From positions 372,001 through 436,000 of the forward strand of contig JAIUPN010000001.1 in assembly GCA_020160755.1 (NCBI GenBank): 64,000 bases of DNA. The letters are read 5' to 3'. Each line of letters opens with the position of its first letter. Position 1 is the first letter of the stretch. This document shows positions 54,724 to 63,130 of this stretch, piece after piece. The translations under genes and the position numbers were made by a program. The notes under the pieces were generated by a model. That model saw nothing but the letters and a program-made list of their open reading frames with translations. It had not been told where the DNA came from and did no database searches. Source of the DNA: Pseudomonadota bacterium (GTDB lineage Bacteria > Pseudomonadota > Alphaproteobacteria > Sphingomonadales > Sphingomonadaceae).

Positions 54724-55974
54724 ATGGCCGAGGCCTATATCATCGACGCTGTTCGCACCCCCCGCGGGGTCGGCAAGCCTGGCAAGGGCGCGCTGTCGCA
54801 CCTCCACCCCCAGCATCTGGCCGCGACGGTGCTCGCCGCGATCCGCGACCGTAACAATCTCGATACCGCGACGGTCGACGACATCGTCTGGTCGACGTCG
54901 AGCCAGAACGGCAAGCAGGGCGGCGACCTCGGCCGCATGGCGGCACTGTCGGCGGGCTATGACACCAAGGCCAGCGGCACGACGCTCGACCGCTTCTGCG
55001 GCGGCGGCATCAGCTCGGTGAACTTTGCCGCGGCCAGCGTGATGAGCGGCATGGAAGATTGTGTCATCGCCGGCGGGACCGAGATGATGAGCTACACCAC
55101 TGCCCATGCCGCAGAACAGGCGAACGCCGGGCTGCCGCCGCGCCTGATGGGTTCGGGACACGAGGCGCTCGACGAACTGCACCCGCAATCGCATCAGGGC
55201 GTGTGCGGCGACGCGATCGCCACGATCGAAGGGATCAGCCGCGAGGCGCTCGACGCCCTCGCACTCGTCAGTCAGCAGCGCGCCGACCGCGCAATCAAGG
55301 AAGGCCGCTTCAACAGGTCGGTCGTGCCGGTGCTCAACACCGACGGCAGCGTCGCGCTCGACCATGAAGAATTCCCGCGCCCCGAAACGACAGCCGAGGG
55401 GCTCGCTTCGCTGAAGCCCGCCTTCACCGGCCTTGCCGATTTCGACCTTGGCGGCGGCTTCACCTTCCGCAAGCAGGTCAACCGTCGCTACCCCGATGTC
55501 GAGATCCAGCATTTCCATCACGCCGGAAACTCGTCGGGCGTGGTGGACGGTGCGGCGGCGCTGCTGCTCACCTCGAAGGATTATGCCGACAAGCATGGGC
55601 TGAAGCCGCGCGCGCGCGTCGTCGCTTACGCCAATATCGGCGACGATCCGACGTTGATGCTCAACGCCCCGGTCCCCGCGGCGAAGAAGGTGCTCGAAAA
55701 GGCGGGGCTGACGAAGGAAGACATCGACGTCTGGGAGATCAACGAGGCCTTTTCGGTCGTCGCCGAGAAGTTCATCCGCGATCTCGATCTCGACCGCGAG
55801 AAGGTGAACATCAACGGCGGCGCGATGGCGCTCGGCCATCCGATCGGCGCGACGGGATCGATTCTGATCGGCACCGCGCTCGACGAACTCGAACGCTCGG
55901 GTGGTCGCTATGGCCTCGTCACTATGTGCGCCGCGGGTGGCATGGCACCCGCGATCATCATTGAACGTATCTGA
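54724..55974 (+). CDS. Thiolase (acetyl-CoA C-acyltransferase)
   Basis: 416 residues with the full thiolase set: the acyl-accepting Cys in LDRFCGGGISSVNFAA (near 91), the substrate region GGTEMMSYT, NEAFSVVAEKF, GGAMALGHPIGATGS (catalytic His) and MCAAGGMAP (second Cys near 396). It cleaves 3-ketoacyl-CoA to acetyl-CoA (or propionyl-CoA) and a shortened acyl-CoA. It is the fourth step of the pathway built by its neighbours; a preferred chain is not readable. The racemase-like gene follows after 16 bases. Confidence 0.95.
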   Translation: MAEAYIIDAVRTPRGVGKPGKGALSHLHPQHLAATVLAAIRDRNNLDTATVDDIVWSTSSQNGKQGGDLGRMAALSAGYDTKASGTTLDRFCGGGISSVNFAAASVMSGMEDCVIAGGTEMMSYTTAHAAEQANAGLPPRLMGSGHEALDELHPQSHQGVCGDAIATIEGISREALDALALVSQQRADRAIKEGRFNRSVVPVLNTDGSVALDHEEFPRPETTAEGLASLKPAFTGLADFDLGGGFTFRKQVNRRYPDVEIQHFHHAGNSSGVVDGAAALLLTSKDYADKHGLKPRARVVAYANIGDDPTLMLNAPVPAAKKVLEKAGLTKEDIDVWEINEAFSVVAEKFIRDLDLDREKVNINGGAMALGHPIGATGSILIGTALDELERSGGRYGLVTMCAAGGMAPAIIIERI

Positions 55975-55990
55975 GAAACAGGAGAGCATC

Positions 55991-57121
55991 ATGACCGGGC
56001 CGCTGAAGGGTATTAGGATCATCGAATTTGCCGGCATCGGTCCCGGTCCCTTCTGCGGCATGATGCTCGCCGACCATGGCGCCGAGGTGATCCGGATCGA
56101 TCGCCCCGGCGGCTTCATGGACCCGCGCGATCCGCTGAGCCGCAACCGCACGTCGATTGCGCTCGACATGAAGAAGCCGGAAGCGGTGCAAATCGCACGC
56201 GATCTTTGCAAAAGCGCCGACGGGATCATCGAGGGCTATCGGCCGGGGGTGATGGAGCGGCTCGGGCTCGGTCCCGACGTGCTGCTCGCCGACAATCCGA
56301 AGCTCGTTTACGGGCGCATGACCGGCTGGGGGCAGTTCGGCCCCTATGCGCAGGCGGCGGGGCACGACATTAACTATATCTCGCTGTCGGGGGTCCTCCA
56401 CGGCATTGGCCGCGCGGGCGAAAAGCCCGTCCCACCGGTCAATTATGTCGGCGATTTCGGCGGCGGCGGCATGATGCTCGCGTTCGGCATGTCGAGCGCG
56501 CTCGTTCATGCCGCGAAAACCGGCGAAGGTCAGGTGATCGACTGCGCGATGACCGATGGCTCGGCGCTGCTCGCCGGCATGACCTGGGGATTCCTCGCCG
56601 CAGGGCGGCTCAAGGACGAAGCCGGGGTCAACATGCTCGACGGCGCGGCGCATTTCTATGACAGCTACGAATGCGCCGACGGCAAGTTCATCTCGATCGG
56701 GTCGATCGAGCCGCAATTCTATGCCCTGCTGCGCGAGAAGACGGGGCTGACCGACGATGCCGATTTCGACGCGCAGTTGGACCCGTCGAAATGGGCCCCG
56801 CTCAAGGAAAAGCTGACAGCTTTGTTCCAGACCAAAACGCGCGACGAATGGTGTGCGATTATGGAAATGACCGACGTCTGCTTCGCGCCGATCCTGTCGC
56901 TGAGCGAAGCCCCGCAGCATCCGCACAATGTCGAGCGCGAAACCTTTCTGACGGTCGGCGGCGCGGTCCAGCCGGCCCCTGCCCCGCGCTATTCGGTCAC
57001 CGTCAACGAAACGCCGCGCCCGGCGCCGGCGGTCGGCGCCGACGGCGATGCGGTGCTGGCGGGCCTTGGTTTCGATGCGAACAGGATTGCAGCGCTGCGC
57101 GAAGGCGGCGCGCTGCGTTAA
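55991..57121 (+). CDS. Alpha-methylacyl-CoA racemase-like CaiB/BaiF family protein
   Basis: 376 residues of the class III CoA-transferase fold. The pattern GIGPGPFCGMMLADHGAEVIR, AGHDINYISLSGVLHGIGRAG, VNYVGDFGGGGMMLAFGM, GQVIDCAMTDGS and IGSIEPQFYALL is that of alpha-methylacyl-CoA racemases rather than CoA transferases. The catalytic His (AGHDI) and Asp (VGDFG) of the racemase are both there. It would interconvert 2R and 2S methyl branches so the dehydrogenases can act, as in branched-chain, isoprenoid or sterol side-chain oxidation. Ends three bases from a convergent dehydrogenase gene. Confidence 0.88.
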   Translation: MTGPLKGIRIIEFAGIGPGPFCGMMLADHGAEVIRIDRPGGFMDPRDPLSRNRTSIALDMKKPEAVQIARDLCKSADGIIEGYRPGVMERLGLGPDVLLADNPKLVYGRMTGWGQFGPYAQAAGHDINYISLSGVLHGIGRAGEKPVPPVNYVGDFGGGGMMLAFGMSSALVHAAKTGEGQVIDCAMTDGSALLAGMTWGFLAAGRLKDEAGVNMLDGAAHFYDSYECADGKFISIGSIEPQFYALLREKTGLTDDADFDAQLDPSKWAPLKEKLTALFQTKTRDEWCAIMEMTDVCFAPILSLSEAPQHPHNVERETFLTVGGAVQPAPAPRYSVTVNETPRPAPAVGADGDAVLAGLGFDANRIAALREGGALR

Positions 57122-57124
57122 GGG

Positions 57125-57826
57125 TCAGGCGCCGCGCGCGGTCATGGCTTCCCATAGACCGCGCCCGCCTAAACCCGCGACCTGATCGCCAAGCCGCCGC
57201 GCCCAATGGGCGTCGTGACCGTGCGCGCCGCGCCAGCGCATCAGCGGTACCGTCACGCGGTGGAGATCATATTCCTCGGTAAAGCCGATCGCGCCGTGCA
57301 CCTGATGCGCAATCGACGTCACGACGCCGACAGCGCGATTGGCGCGGAGCTTCGCGGCGGCGATCTCGAAACCGGCGGCCGACGGATCGAGGCCCACTCC
57401 ATCGAGCCGCGCCGCCAGCGCCGCCGCGGCGGCTTCAACGGCGCGGACCTCGCACGCCATCACGGCAAGCGATTGCTGCACCGCCTGAAATTTGCCGAGC
57501 GCGCGGCCGAACTGCTGACGCATGTTCACATGGTCGATCGACAGCGCCAGCGCCTGTCCCATCGCGCCCGCCATCAGGCTGACCGCCGCGGCGGGCAGGA
57601 GCGGCGCGTCGACGATCAATTCAGCAACCGGCAGATCGGGGGCGACCACCCCCGCGATCTGTAACACGGCGTTCACATCGCCCCAATCACCGCCAAACCC
57701 GCCTTGTTCTTCGGGAACAAGCAGCAAGCCGAAACCCGCCTCCTCGACCGGGGATATCCCTGCCTTTGCCGCCTCGGCAAAGACTACGCGCGCCGTATCG
57801 CACAGCATGTCGCGTGCCGCGCTCAT
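57125..57826 (-). CDS. Short acyl-CoA dehydrogenase lacking the middle beta domain
   Basis: Only 233 residues instead of about 380. A reduced N-terminal helical part (GFGLLLVPEEQGGFGGDWGD, LPVAELIVDAPLLPAAA) passes directly into the C-terminal helical domain (MRQQFGRALGKFQAVQQSLA at about 102-121, VHGAIGFTEEYDLHR near 183, LMRWRGAHGHDAHWARRLG). The central beta barrel that holds part of the flavin and substrate is absent, with no frameshift or stop where it should be. It overlaps the next gene as ATGA, so it is probably the non-catalytic partner subunit of that full-length dehydrogenase. Confidence 0.85.
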   Translation of the reverse strand: MSAARDMLCDTARVVFAEAAKAGISPVEEAGFGLLLVPEEQGGFGGDWGDVNAVLQIAGVVAPDLPVAELIVDAPLLPAAAVSLMAGAMGQALALSIDHVNMRQQFGRALGKFQAVQQSLAVMACEVRAVEAAAAALAARLDGVGLDPSAAGFEIAAAKLRANRAVGVVTSIAHQVHGAIGFTEEYDLHRVTVPLMRWRGAHGHDAHWARRLGDQVAGLGGRGLWEAMTARGA

Positions 57827-58962
57827 CGCAGGCCCAATCCGCGCGCGATGATTCCGCGGATCACCTCGCGTGTTCCGCCGCGCAGCGAGAAGCTGGGCGA
57901 CGCGATAAGCAATACGCGCAGCAGTTTCGCCAGATCAGTGTCATCGTCCCAGTTGCAGTCGATGATCGCCTGCACACGCCGCGGCATATCCTGTTCGAAG
58001 GCATTGCCCAGTTCCTTGACCACCGACGCCTCGACCATCGGGTCCTCGCCCGCCGCGAGCTTCGCCGCCGTCGACATCGACAACTGGCGCAGCGTCCACA
58101 TCTCTGAAGCGAGTTCGCCGATAAGTGTCGCTACCGCCGGATCGGGATCGGGGCCCGCGGCATCGATCAGCGCGACGAACAGCGCGTGGCTCGACAGATA
58201 GCGTTCGGGGCCCGAGCGTTCGAGACCAAGTTCAGCGGTGACCTGCTTCCACCCCTGCCCCCGCTCGCCGACAAGGGCCCCGTGCGGGACGAGCACGTCG
58301 TCGAAAAAGACTTCGTTGAAGTCGTGATGGCCCGCCATATCGATGATCGGGCGGATCGTGATGCCGGGGGTGTCGAGGTCGACCAGCAGCTGGCTGAGCC
58401 CCGCGTTGCGCTCGCTGCCTTCTTCGGTGCGGACGAGCGCGAGGATGATGTGCGAAAAATGCGCGCCGGTGGTCCAGATCTTCTGGCCGTTGATTCGCCA
58501 GCCTTCGGCGGTCTCGCGCGCCGTCGTTCGCACCGCGGCAAGGTCGGAGCCCGCGCCCGGTTCGGACAGGCCGATGCAGGCGTAAAGCTCGCCCTTTGCG
58601 ATGCCCGGCAAATAACGCTCGCGCTGTTCTTCGCTGCCGTAACGCAGGATCAGCGGCCCGGTCTGGCGATCGGCGATCCAGTGCGCGCCGACGGGTGCGC
58701 CCGCTGCGAGCAGTTCCTCGATCACCACATAGCGTTCGAGCGGGTGACGATCACCGCCGCCATAGCGCGCCGGCAGGGTCATCCCGACATAGCCCGCCGC
58801 GCCAAGCGCACGACTGAAATCGCGATCGAAGCTGGCCCAGCAATTTGCCCGCGCAACCACGTCGTCCTTTGGCTGGTTCACCGCAAGCCATGCCCGCAAA
58901 TCGGCGCGCAGTGCGGCAATGTCGCCGGGCGGATCGAAAGGATAGAGCGCAAAGCCTTGCAT
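57823..58962 (-). CDS. Acyl-CoA dehydrogenase, full-length partner of the short subunit
   Basis: 379 residues from ATG 58962 (MQGFALYPFDPPGDIAALR); an upstream ATG at 58980 is possible. Flavin motifs are ACIGLSEPGAGSDLAAVRT (near 120), KIWTTGAHFSHIILALV (near 152) and the C-terminal FSLRGGTREVIRGIIARGLGL, which carries the GGT-x-E loop. Pairs with the 57125 gene by a four-base overlap. It is divergent from the enoyl-CoA hydratase at 59014 across about 50 bases, so it likely shares control with the phosphatase-containing transcript on the other side. Confidence 0.9.
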   Translation of the reverse strand: MQGFALYPFDPPGDIAALRADLRAWLAVNQPKDDVVARANCWASFDRDFSRALGAAGYVGMTLPARYGGGDRHPLERYVVIEELLAAGAPVGAHWIADRQTGPLILRYGSEEQRERYLPGIAKGELYACIGLSEPGAGSDLAAVRTTARETAEGWRINGQKIWTTGAHFSHIILALVRTEEGSERNAGLSQLLVDLDTPGITIRPIIDMAGHHDFNEVFFDDVLVPHGALVGERGQGWKQVTAELGLERSGPERYLSSHALFVALIDAAGPDPDPAVATLIGELASEMWTLRQLSMSTAAKLAAGEDPMVEASVVKELGNAFEQDMPRRVQAIIDCNWDDDTDLAKLLRVLLIASPSFSLRGGTREVIRGIIARGLGLR

Positions 58963-59013
58963 GTCGCACCAGCCATGCAATAGCTTTGGTTAGGCAGCAA
59001 AGGATTATTGAAG

Positions 59014-59817
59014 ATGGGCGAATTTTTAAGTGTCGAGCGACGGGGCAAGATCGCGATCCTGACGATGATCAAGCCCGAAAGCATGAACGCGATCGGCACC
59101 CACGAGGATTGTCAGGACATCATCGACACGCTGCGCGCCCTCGGCGAAGACCGCAGTGTCAGCGCGATCATCCTGACCGGCAGCGGCAAGGCTTTCAGCG
59201 CCGGCGGGAATCTGAAAGGCATGCAGGACCGCACCGGCATCGGCGTGCTCGACCAGCCCGATTCCACGCGCGCCAATTACCGCAAGGGCGTGCAGGCGGT
59301 GATCCGTGCGCTGATGGATTGCGAAGTACCAATGATCGCCGCAGTCAACGGCCATGCGATCGGACTCGGCGCCGACCTCGCTTGCACTTGCGACATCCGC
59401 ATCGCGGCCGAGAGTGCGAAATTCGCGTGCAGCTTCATCAAGGTCGGGATCGTCCCCGGCGACGGCGGTGCATGGCTGCTGCAAAAGATACTGGGCTATC
59501 CGCGCGCCGCCGAGCTGTTCCTGACCGGCGACCGCTTTGACGCGCAGCAGGCAAAGGAATATGGTCTGGTCACGGACGTCGTGCCCGATGCGGAACTGCT
59601 CGACCGCGCCATCGCCATTGCCGAGCGGATCGTCTGCAACCCGCCCCGGGCGCTGCGCCTTACCAAGCGTTTGCTGCGCGAGGCGCAGCACAGCCGGATG
59701 AGCGATATTTTGGAACTCAGCGCAGCCTATCAGGCAATTGTCCATGAAACCGCGGATAACCGCGAGGCGATCAATGCCTTCGTTGAAAAGCGTCCCCCCG
59801 TGTTTACAGGAGAATGA
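59014..59817 (+). CDS. Enoyl-CoA hydratase/isomerase family protein
   Basis: 267 residues, crotonase fold. Oxyanion-hole segments are GKAFSAGGNLKGM (near 66) and NGHAIGLGADLA (near 115). In the segment FIKVGIVPGDGGAW the first catalytic Glu of classical hydratases (E144 in rat) is Phe, while the second Glu is kept in RAAELFLTGDR. Single-Glu members include isomerases and atypical hydratases, so the step may be isomerisation or hydration of an unusual enoyl-CoA. A tyrosine phosphatase-like gene overlaps its stop by four bases. Confidence 0.9.
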   Translation: MGEFLSVERRGKIAILTMIKPESMNAIGTHEDCQDIIDTLRALGEDRSVSAIILTGSGKAFSAGGNLKGMQDRTGIGVLDQPDSTRANYRKGVQAVIRALMDCEVPMIAAVNGHAIGLGADLACTCDIRIAAESAKFACSFIKVGIVPGDGGAWLLQKILGYPRAAELFLTGDRFDAQQAKEYGLVTDVVPDAELLDRAIAIAERIVCNPPRALRLTKRLLREAQHSRMSDILELSAAYQAIVHETADNREAINAFVEKRPPVFTGE

Positions 59818-60599
59818 AGATGCTCGCCGAGCGTGTCCTGCCGCTGTCCGGCATCCATAACTTCCGCGACTATGGCGGTTATGCCGTCGAAGGCGGCGGG
59901 CGGCTGCGCGATGCGATGCTGTGGCGTTCGGCGCACCATGAGGCGGCGAGCGACGAGGATCTCGCCGCGCTCGATCGGCTGGCGCTCGAAACGGTGATCG
60001 ACCTGCGTGGCGACGACGAGCGCGAGATGCATCCGTGCCGGCGATCGGAGAGTTTTTCGGCGCGCGTGCTGTTCGCGGGCGGCGTGACCGCGGGGCTCGC
60101 ACCACATCTGCAGGCGGCGGGCGGAACGATCGACGTCGAGACGGCACGCGACCGGATGATCGATACCTATGCCGGCATGCCCTACCGCCCCGCGCTCGTC
60201 GCGACGCTCCGGCTCTACCTCGCCGCGCTCGCCGAATATGACGCGCCGAGCCTGGTCCATTGCGTCGCGGGCAAGGACCGCACCGGTTTTGCGGTTGCGA
60301 TCGTCCACCGGCTGCTCGGCGTGCATGAGGACGATCTGATGCAGGATTATCTCCTCACCAACACGGCGGGCAAGATCGAGGAGCGGATCGCGCAGGGCGC
60401 GGCGCATATCCGCTCGCGTTACGGCGCCGAAATCCACGACGATGCGATCCGCGCGCTGATGTCGGTCAATCCCGCCTATCTCGACGCCGCGCTCGCGACG
60501 GTGCGCCGCGACCATGGCGACATCCCGACCTATGCCGAAGCGGTGCTGAACTTCACCCCCGCCATGCGCGAGGCGCTGGTCGACCGGCTGGTGGTGTAA
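59814..60599 (+). CDS. Tyrosine phosphatase of the PF13350 (MptpB-like) type
   Basis: 261 residues. The signature HCVAGKDRTGFAVAIV (near residue 149-164) is the HCx(2)GKDRT P-loop of MptpB-like protein/lipid phosphatases, and the opening LPLSGIHNFRDYGGY with RSAHHEAASDEDL is also typical. MptpB-type enzymes dephosphorylate phosphotyrosine, phosphoserine/threonine and phosphoinositides. Two starts four codon positions apart (59814 and 59820) are possible; the first overlaps the hydratase stop as ATGA. A phosphatase in a beta-oxidation operon is unusual; it could remove phosphate from a CoA-linked intermediate or simply be co-transcribed. Confidence 0.87.
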   Translation: MKMLAERVLPLSGIHNFRDYGGYAVEGGGRLRDAMLWRSAHHEAASDEDLAALDRLALETVIDLRGDDEREMHPCRRSESFSARVLFAGGVTAGLAPHLQAAGGTIDVETARDRMIDTYAGMPYRPALVATLRLYLAALAEYDAPSLVHCVAGKDRTGFAVAIVHRLLGVHEDDLMQDYLLTNTAGKIEERIAQGAAHIRSRYGAEIHDDAIRALMSVNPAYLDAALATVRRDHGDIPTYAEAVLNFTPAMREALVDRLVV

Positions 60600-60603
60600 G
60601 CGC

Positions 60604-61938
60604 CTATCGGCCCCGCACCAACACCCCGCCCTTCACCACCGCATCGACGCTTTCCAGCTGGCGAACGTCCGCCAGCGGATCGCCGTCGACCGCGACGATG
60701 TCGGCATAGCGTCCGACCGCAATTGCGCCGACGTCCTTCTCGCGGCCGAGCGCCTCGGCGGCGTTCTTCGTTGCAGCCTGAATCGCCTGCAACGGTGTCA
60801 TGCCATATTCGACCATGACGCGGAACTGGCCGCCGACCTGCCCGTGCGGCATCACACCGGCGTCGGAGCCGAAGACCATGCGCACGCCGGCCTTGACCGC
60901 CTTGCGGAAATTGTCGCGCTGGATCTGCGCAATCTCGCGGTCCTTGCGGAGATTATCCTCGAGCACGCCATTCTTCGCGCCTTCGGCCTGCGTATATTCG
61001 GTGTTGTAGATATCCATCGAGAACCACACCGGCTGCTTGCGCGCCACCGCCATGCGGATCCCCTCGTCGTCGACGAGGCTGACATGCTCGATCGTGTCGA
61101 TCCCCGCAGCGATCGCGGCGCGGATGCCCGCCGCGCCGTGCGCGTGCGCGGCGACGCGCAGGCCCCATTGATGCGCCTCGTCGGCGATCGCGGCGAGTTC
61201 CTTTTCGGAGACTTGCAGCTGGCCGGGTTCGGTGTTGCGCGAAAAGACGCCGCCCGTCGCGCAGACCTTGATCACCTCGGCCCCATATTTACGCTGGCGG
61301 CGGACCTGAAAGCGCAGCTCGTCGGGCGTGTCGCCGATCCCCTCTTCCTTGCCGTCCTTCTTTTCGAGGCTGGGCGGCAGAAAGGTGCTGTCGCAATGCC
61401 CGCCGGTCGCGCCGAGCGCATAGCCTGCGGGGACGATGCGCGGACCCGTCGCATAGCCGGCATCGATCGCCTGCTTGAGCCCGATATCGTTGCGGTTGTC
61501 CGACCCGACGTTGCGCACGGTGGTGAAGCCCGCGCCGAGCATGTCATTGGCGTTCTTGACCGCGGTCATGCCCCAGAAGCTGTCGGTGAATTCGAGCCCG
61601 CGATAGCCGCCGATGTCGGCAGGCCCGTCGAGATGGACGTGCATGTCGATCAGACCCGGAACGAGCGTCTTGTCGCCAAGATCGATATGTTTGACGTTTG
61701 ATCCCCAGCGCACGGTGCGCGCATCGGCGATGTTCGTGATGCGGCCGTCGGCGCCGACGAAGATGGCGGGAAACTCGACCGTCTTTCCGGTGAGGACATC
61801 GATATAGCGCGCGGCGGTGATCACCGTCTGTCCGGCCGCATCCTGCGCCTGTGCGGGAGCGATCGAGGCGACGAAAAGCGCCGTCGAGCCCAAAATGATT
61901 CCCCGCAGAAAACTGCCGAACTTTACTCGCGATTGCAT
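60604..61938 (-). CDS. Exported amidohydrolase, Xaa-Pro-dipeptidase-like
   Basis: 444 residues with a signal peptide (IILGSTALFVASIAPAQAQD) after ATG 61938. Binuclear metal motifs are LVPGLIDMHVHL (HxH), VIKVCATGGVFSR (carbamylated Lys), RVAAHAHGAAGI (His), GIDTIEHVS (His) and VFGSDAGVMPHG (Asp). The wording GGHCDSTFLPP and EKELAAIADEAHQWG is close to Sgx/Cc-type prolidases, that is, periplasmic Xaa-Pro or acyl-Lys dipeptidases, and to imidazolonepropionase-like proteins. It converges with the phosphatase gene, five bases apart. The substrate within the peptide class is open. Confidence 0.9.
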   Translation of the reverse strand: MQSRVKFGSFLRGIILGSTALFVASIAPAQAQDAAGQTVITAARYIDVLTGKTVEFPAIFVGADGRITNIADARTVRWGSNVKHIDLGDKTLVPGLIDMHVHLDGPADIGGYRGLEFTDSFWGMTAVKNANDMLGAGFTTVRNVGSDNRNDIGLKQAIDAGYATGPRIVPAGYALGATGGHCDSTFLPPSLEKKDGKEEGIGDTPDELRFQVRRQRKYGAEVIKVCATGGVFSRNTEPGQLQVSEKELAAIADEAHQWGLRVAAHAHGAAGIRAAIAAGIDTIEHVSLVDDEGIRMAVARKQPVWFSMDIYNTEYTQAEGAKNGVLEDNLRKDREIAQIQRDNFRKAVKAGVRMVFGSDAGVMPHGQVGGQFRVMVEYGMTPLQAIQAATKNAAEALGREKDVGAIAVGRYADIVAVDGDPLADVRQLESVDAVVKGGVLVRGR

Positions 61939-62057
61939 GTTTGACCCGCCTGTTGTTGGTGCCCAGGAACTGGATGGCAAAACAGGACTTAATAGGACAG
62001 CGGATTTTTCATGCGGCCAGATTTTTGTGCTGCGCGGCGGATGGGAACCGGAACGTG

Positions 62058-62465
62058 TCAGACGATCTTGCGTCCGAAGCCGCCCGCCGGCCTAGTGTGC
62101 CGTCCATCCTCTTTAACGGCATCCAGCGCGATCGCCGATTCCGATGCGGCGTCGCGACCGCGCATATAATTGGCGAGTGCCGCGTCGGCGTCGAAGACTT
62201 GCATCCCGGCCGAAGCGTCGCTTGCCTTGCTGGCGGCCGCATCGGACGCGCCACCGCCTCCGGCGCGGAGGCGGATCAATTTCATGACGAGCCGTCCCGC
62301 GAAGAACAGCCAGACGAGCGCAAGGCTGGCAAGCGTCGGAAGGAGCGCTATCCCCGCAATCGACGCGCCCATTCCGCCGAGAAGCTCGAAAATGACCCAG
62401 CCCACGAGAGCGAGTGGAAGAAGCCCCACGAGAATCTCAAGACCAGCTTCGGACGAAAGGCGCAT
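62058..62465 (-). CDS. Unknown small membrane protein
   Basis: 135 residues that I do not recognise. Two hydrophobic helices lie at about 8-28 (LEILVGLLPLALVGWVIF) and 35-57, followed by a basic and glycine/serine-rich cytosolic tail (RLRAGGGGASDAAASKASDAS) and a short charged end (AGGFGRKIV). No enzymatic motif is visible. The neighbouring PAP2 phosphatase gene is on the same strand, 53 bases upstream, so they could be transcribed together. Confidence 0.6.
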   Translation of the reverse strand: MRLSSEAGLEILVGLLPLALVGWVIFELLGGMGASIAGIALLPTLASLALVWLFFAGRLVMKLIRLRAGGGGASDAAASKASDASAGMQVFDADAALANYMRGRDAASESAIALDAVKEDGRHTRPAGGFGRKIV

Positions 62466-62518
62466 CGAAAACCTCCGGTTATCCGGAAGCGAGCTAACCC
62501 CGACAGCTTACGATTCTC

Positions 62519-63130
62519 TTAGTGCGGGCGCCTCACCCACCAGACGCCCAAGACGGCGAAGGCTGTCCCCAGCATCGTGCCACCGACGATATCGCTCGCC
62601 CAATGGACGCCGAGCATGATGCGCGAGAAGCCGTTGAGGATGATCATCGCCGCCGCGAGCGCCCAGGCGAAGGAGCGCCAGCGCGGCGGCACGAGCCAGG
62701 CGAGGAGGAGATAGACGACCGCCGCGCTCGTCGCATGGCCGCTGGGGTAGGAAAAGCTCGTCTGATGGTCGAGGTGCTCGATCAGGTCGGGGCGGGCGCG
62801 GCCGAAGCCGAGCTTCAGGAGGCTCGAGGCGAGGTTCGCGAACAGCGACGCGCCGCCGAGCGCGACGGCACAGCGCGGGCCGCACCAGTGCCAGACAAGC
62901 CCGCATAGCAGGATGACGATGATCCAGCGCGGCGTGCCGCCGCCGATCCAGCTCGCCCATTGCATGAAGGCGATGAAGGCGGGGTCGCTTTCGTCGATGC
63001 GAAGCGAGAGCATGTGCGAGAGTTGCCAGTCGGCGGCAGCGGTCCAGCCCGCGCCCACCGCGAAGCCCAGCAGGACCACCGCGGCGATCAACGCGGCCGA
63101 TACCCACAATAGCCGGGACGTTCCCGTCAT
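62519..63130 (-). CDS. PAP2-family membrane phosphatase
   Basis: 203 residues with about six membrane helices. The three PAP2 motifs are present: KLGFGRARPD (KxxxxxxRP), SYPSGHAT (PSGH) and SRIMLGVHWASDIVGG (SRxxxxxHxxxD). Members dephosphorylate phosphatidate, undecaprenyl pyrophosphate or related lipids on the outer side of the inner membrane. The gene overlaps the upstream membrane-protein gene by four bases (ATGA), indicating coupling. Specificity is not readable. Confidence 0.9.
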   Translation of the reverse strand: MTGTSRLLWVSAALIAAVVLLGFAVGAGWTAAADWQLSHMLSLRIDESDPAFIAFMQWASWIGGGTPRWIIVILLCGLVWHWCGPRCAVALGGASLFANLASSLLKLGFGRARPDLIEHLDHQTSFSYPSGHATSAAVVYLLLAWLVPPRWRSFAWALAAAMIILNGFSRIMLGVHWASDIVGGTMLGTAFAVLGVWWVRRPH

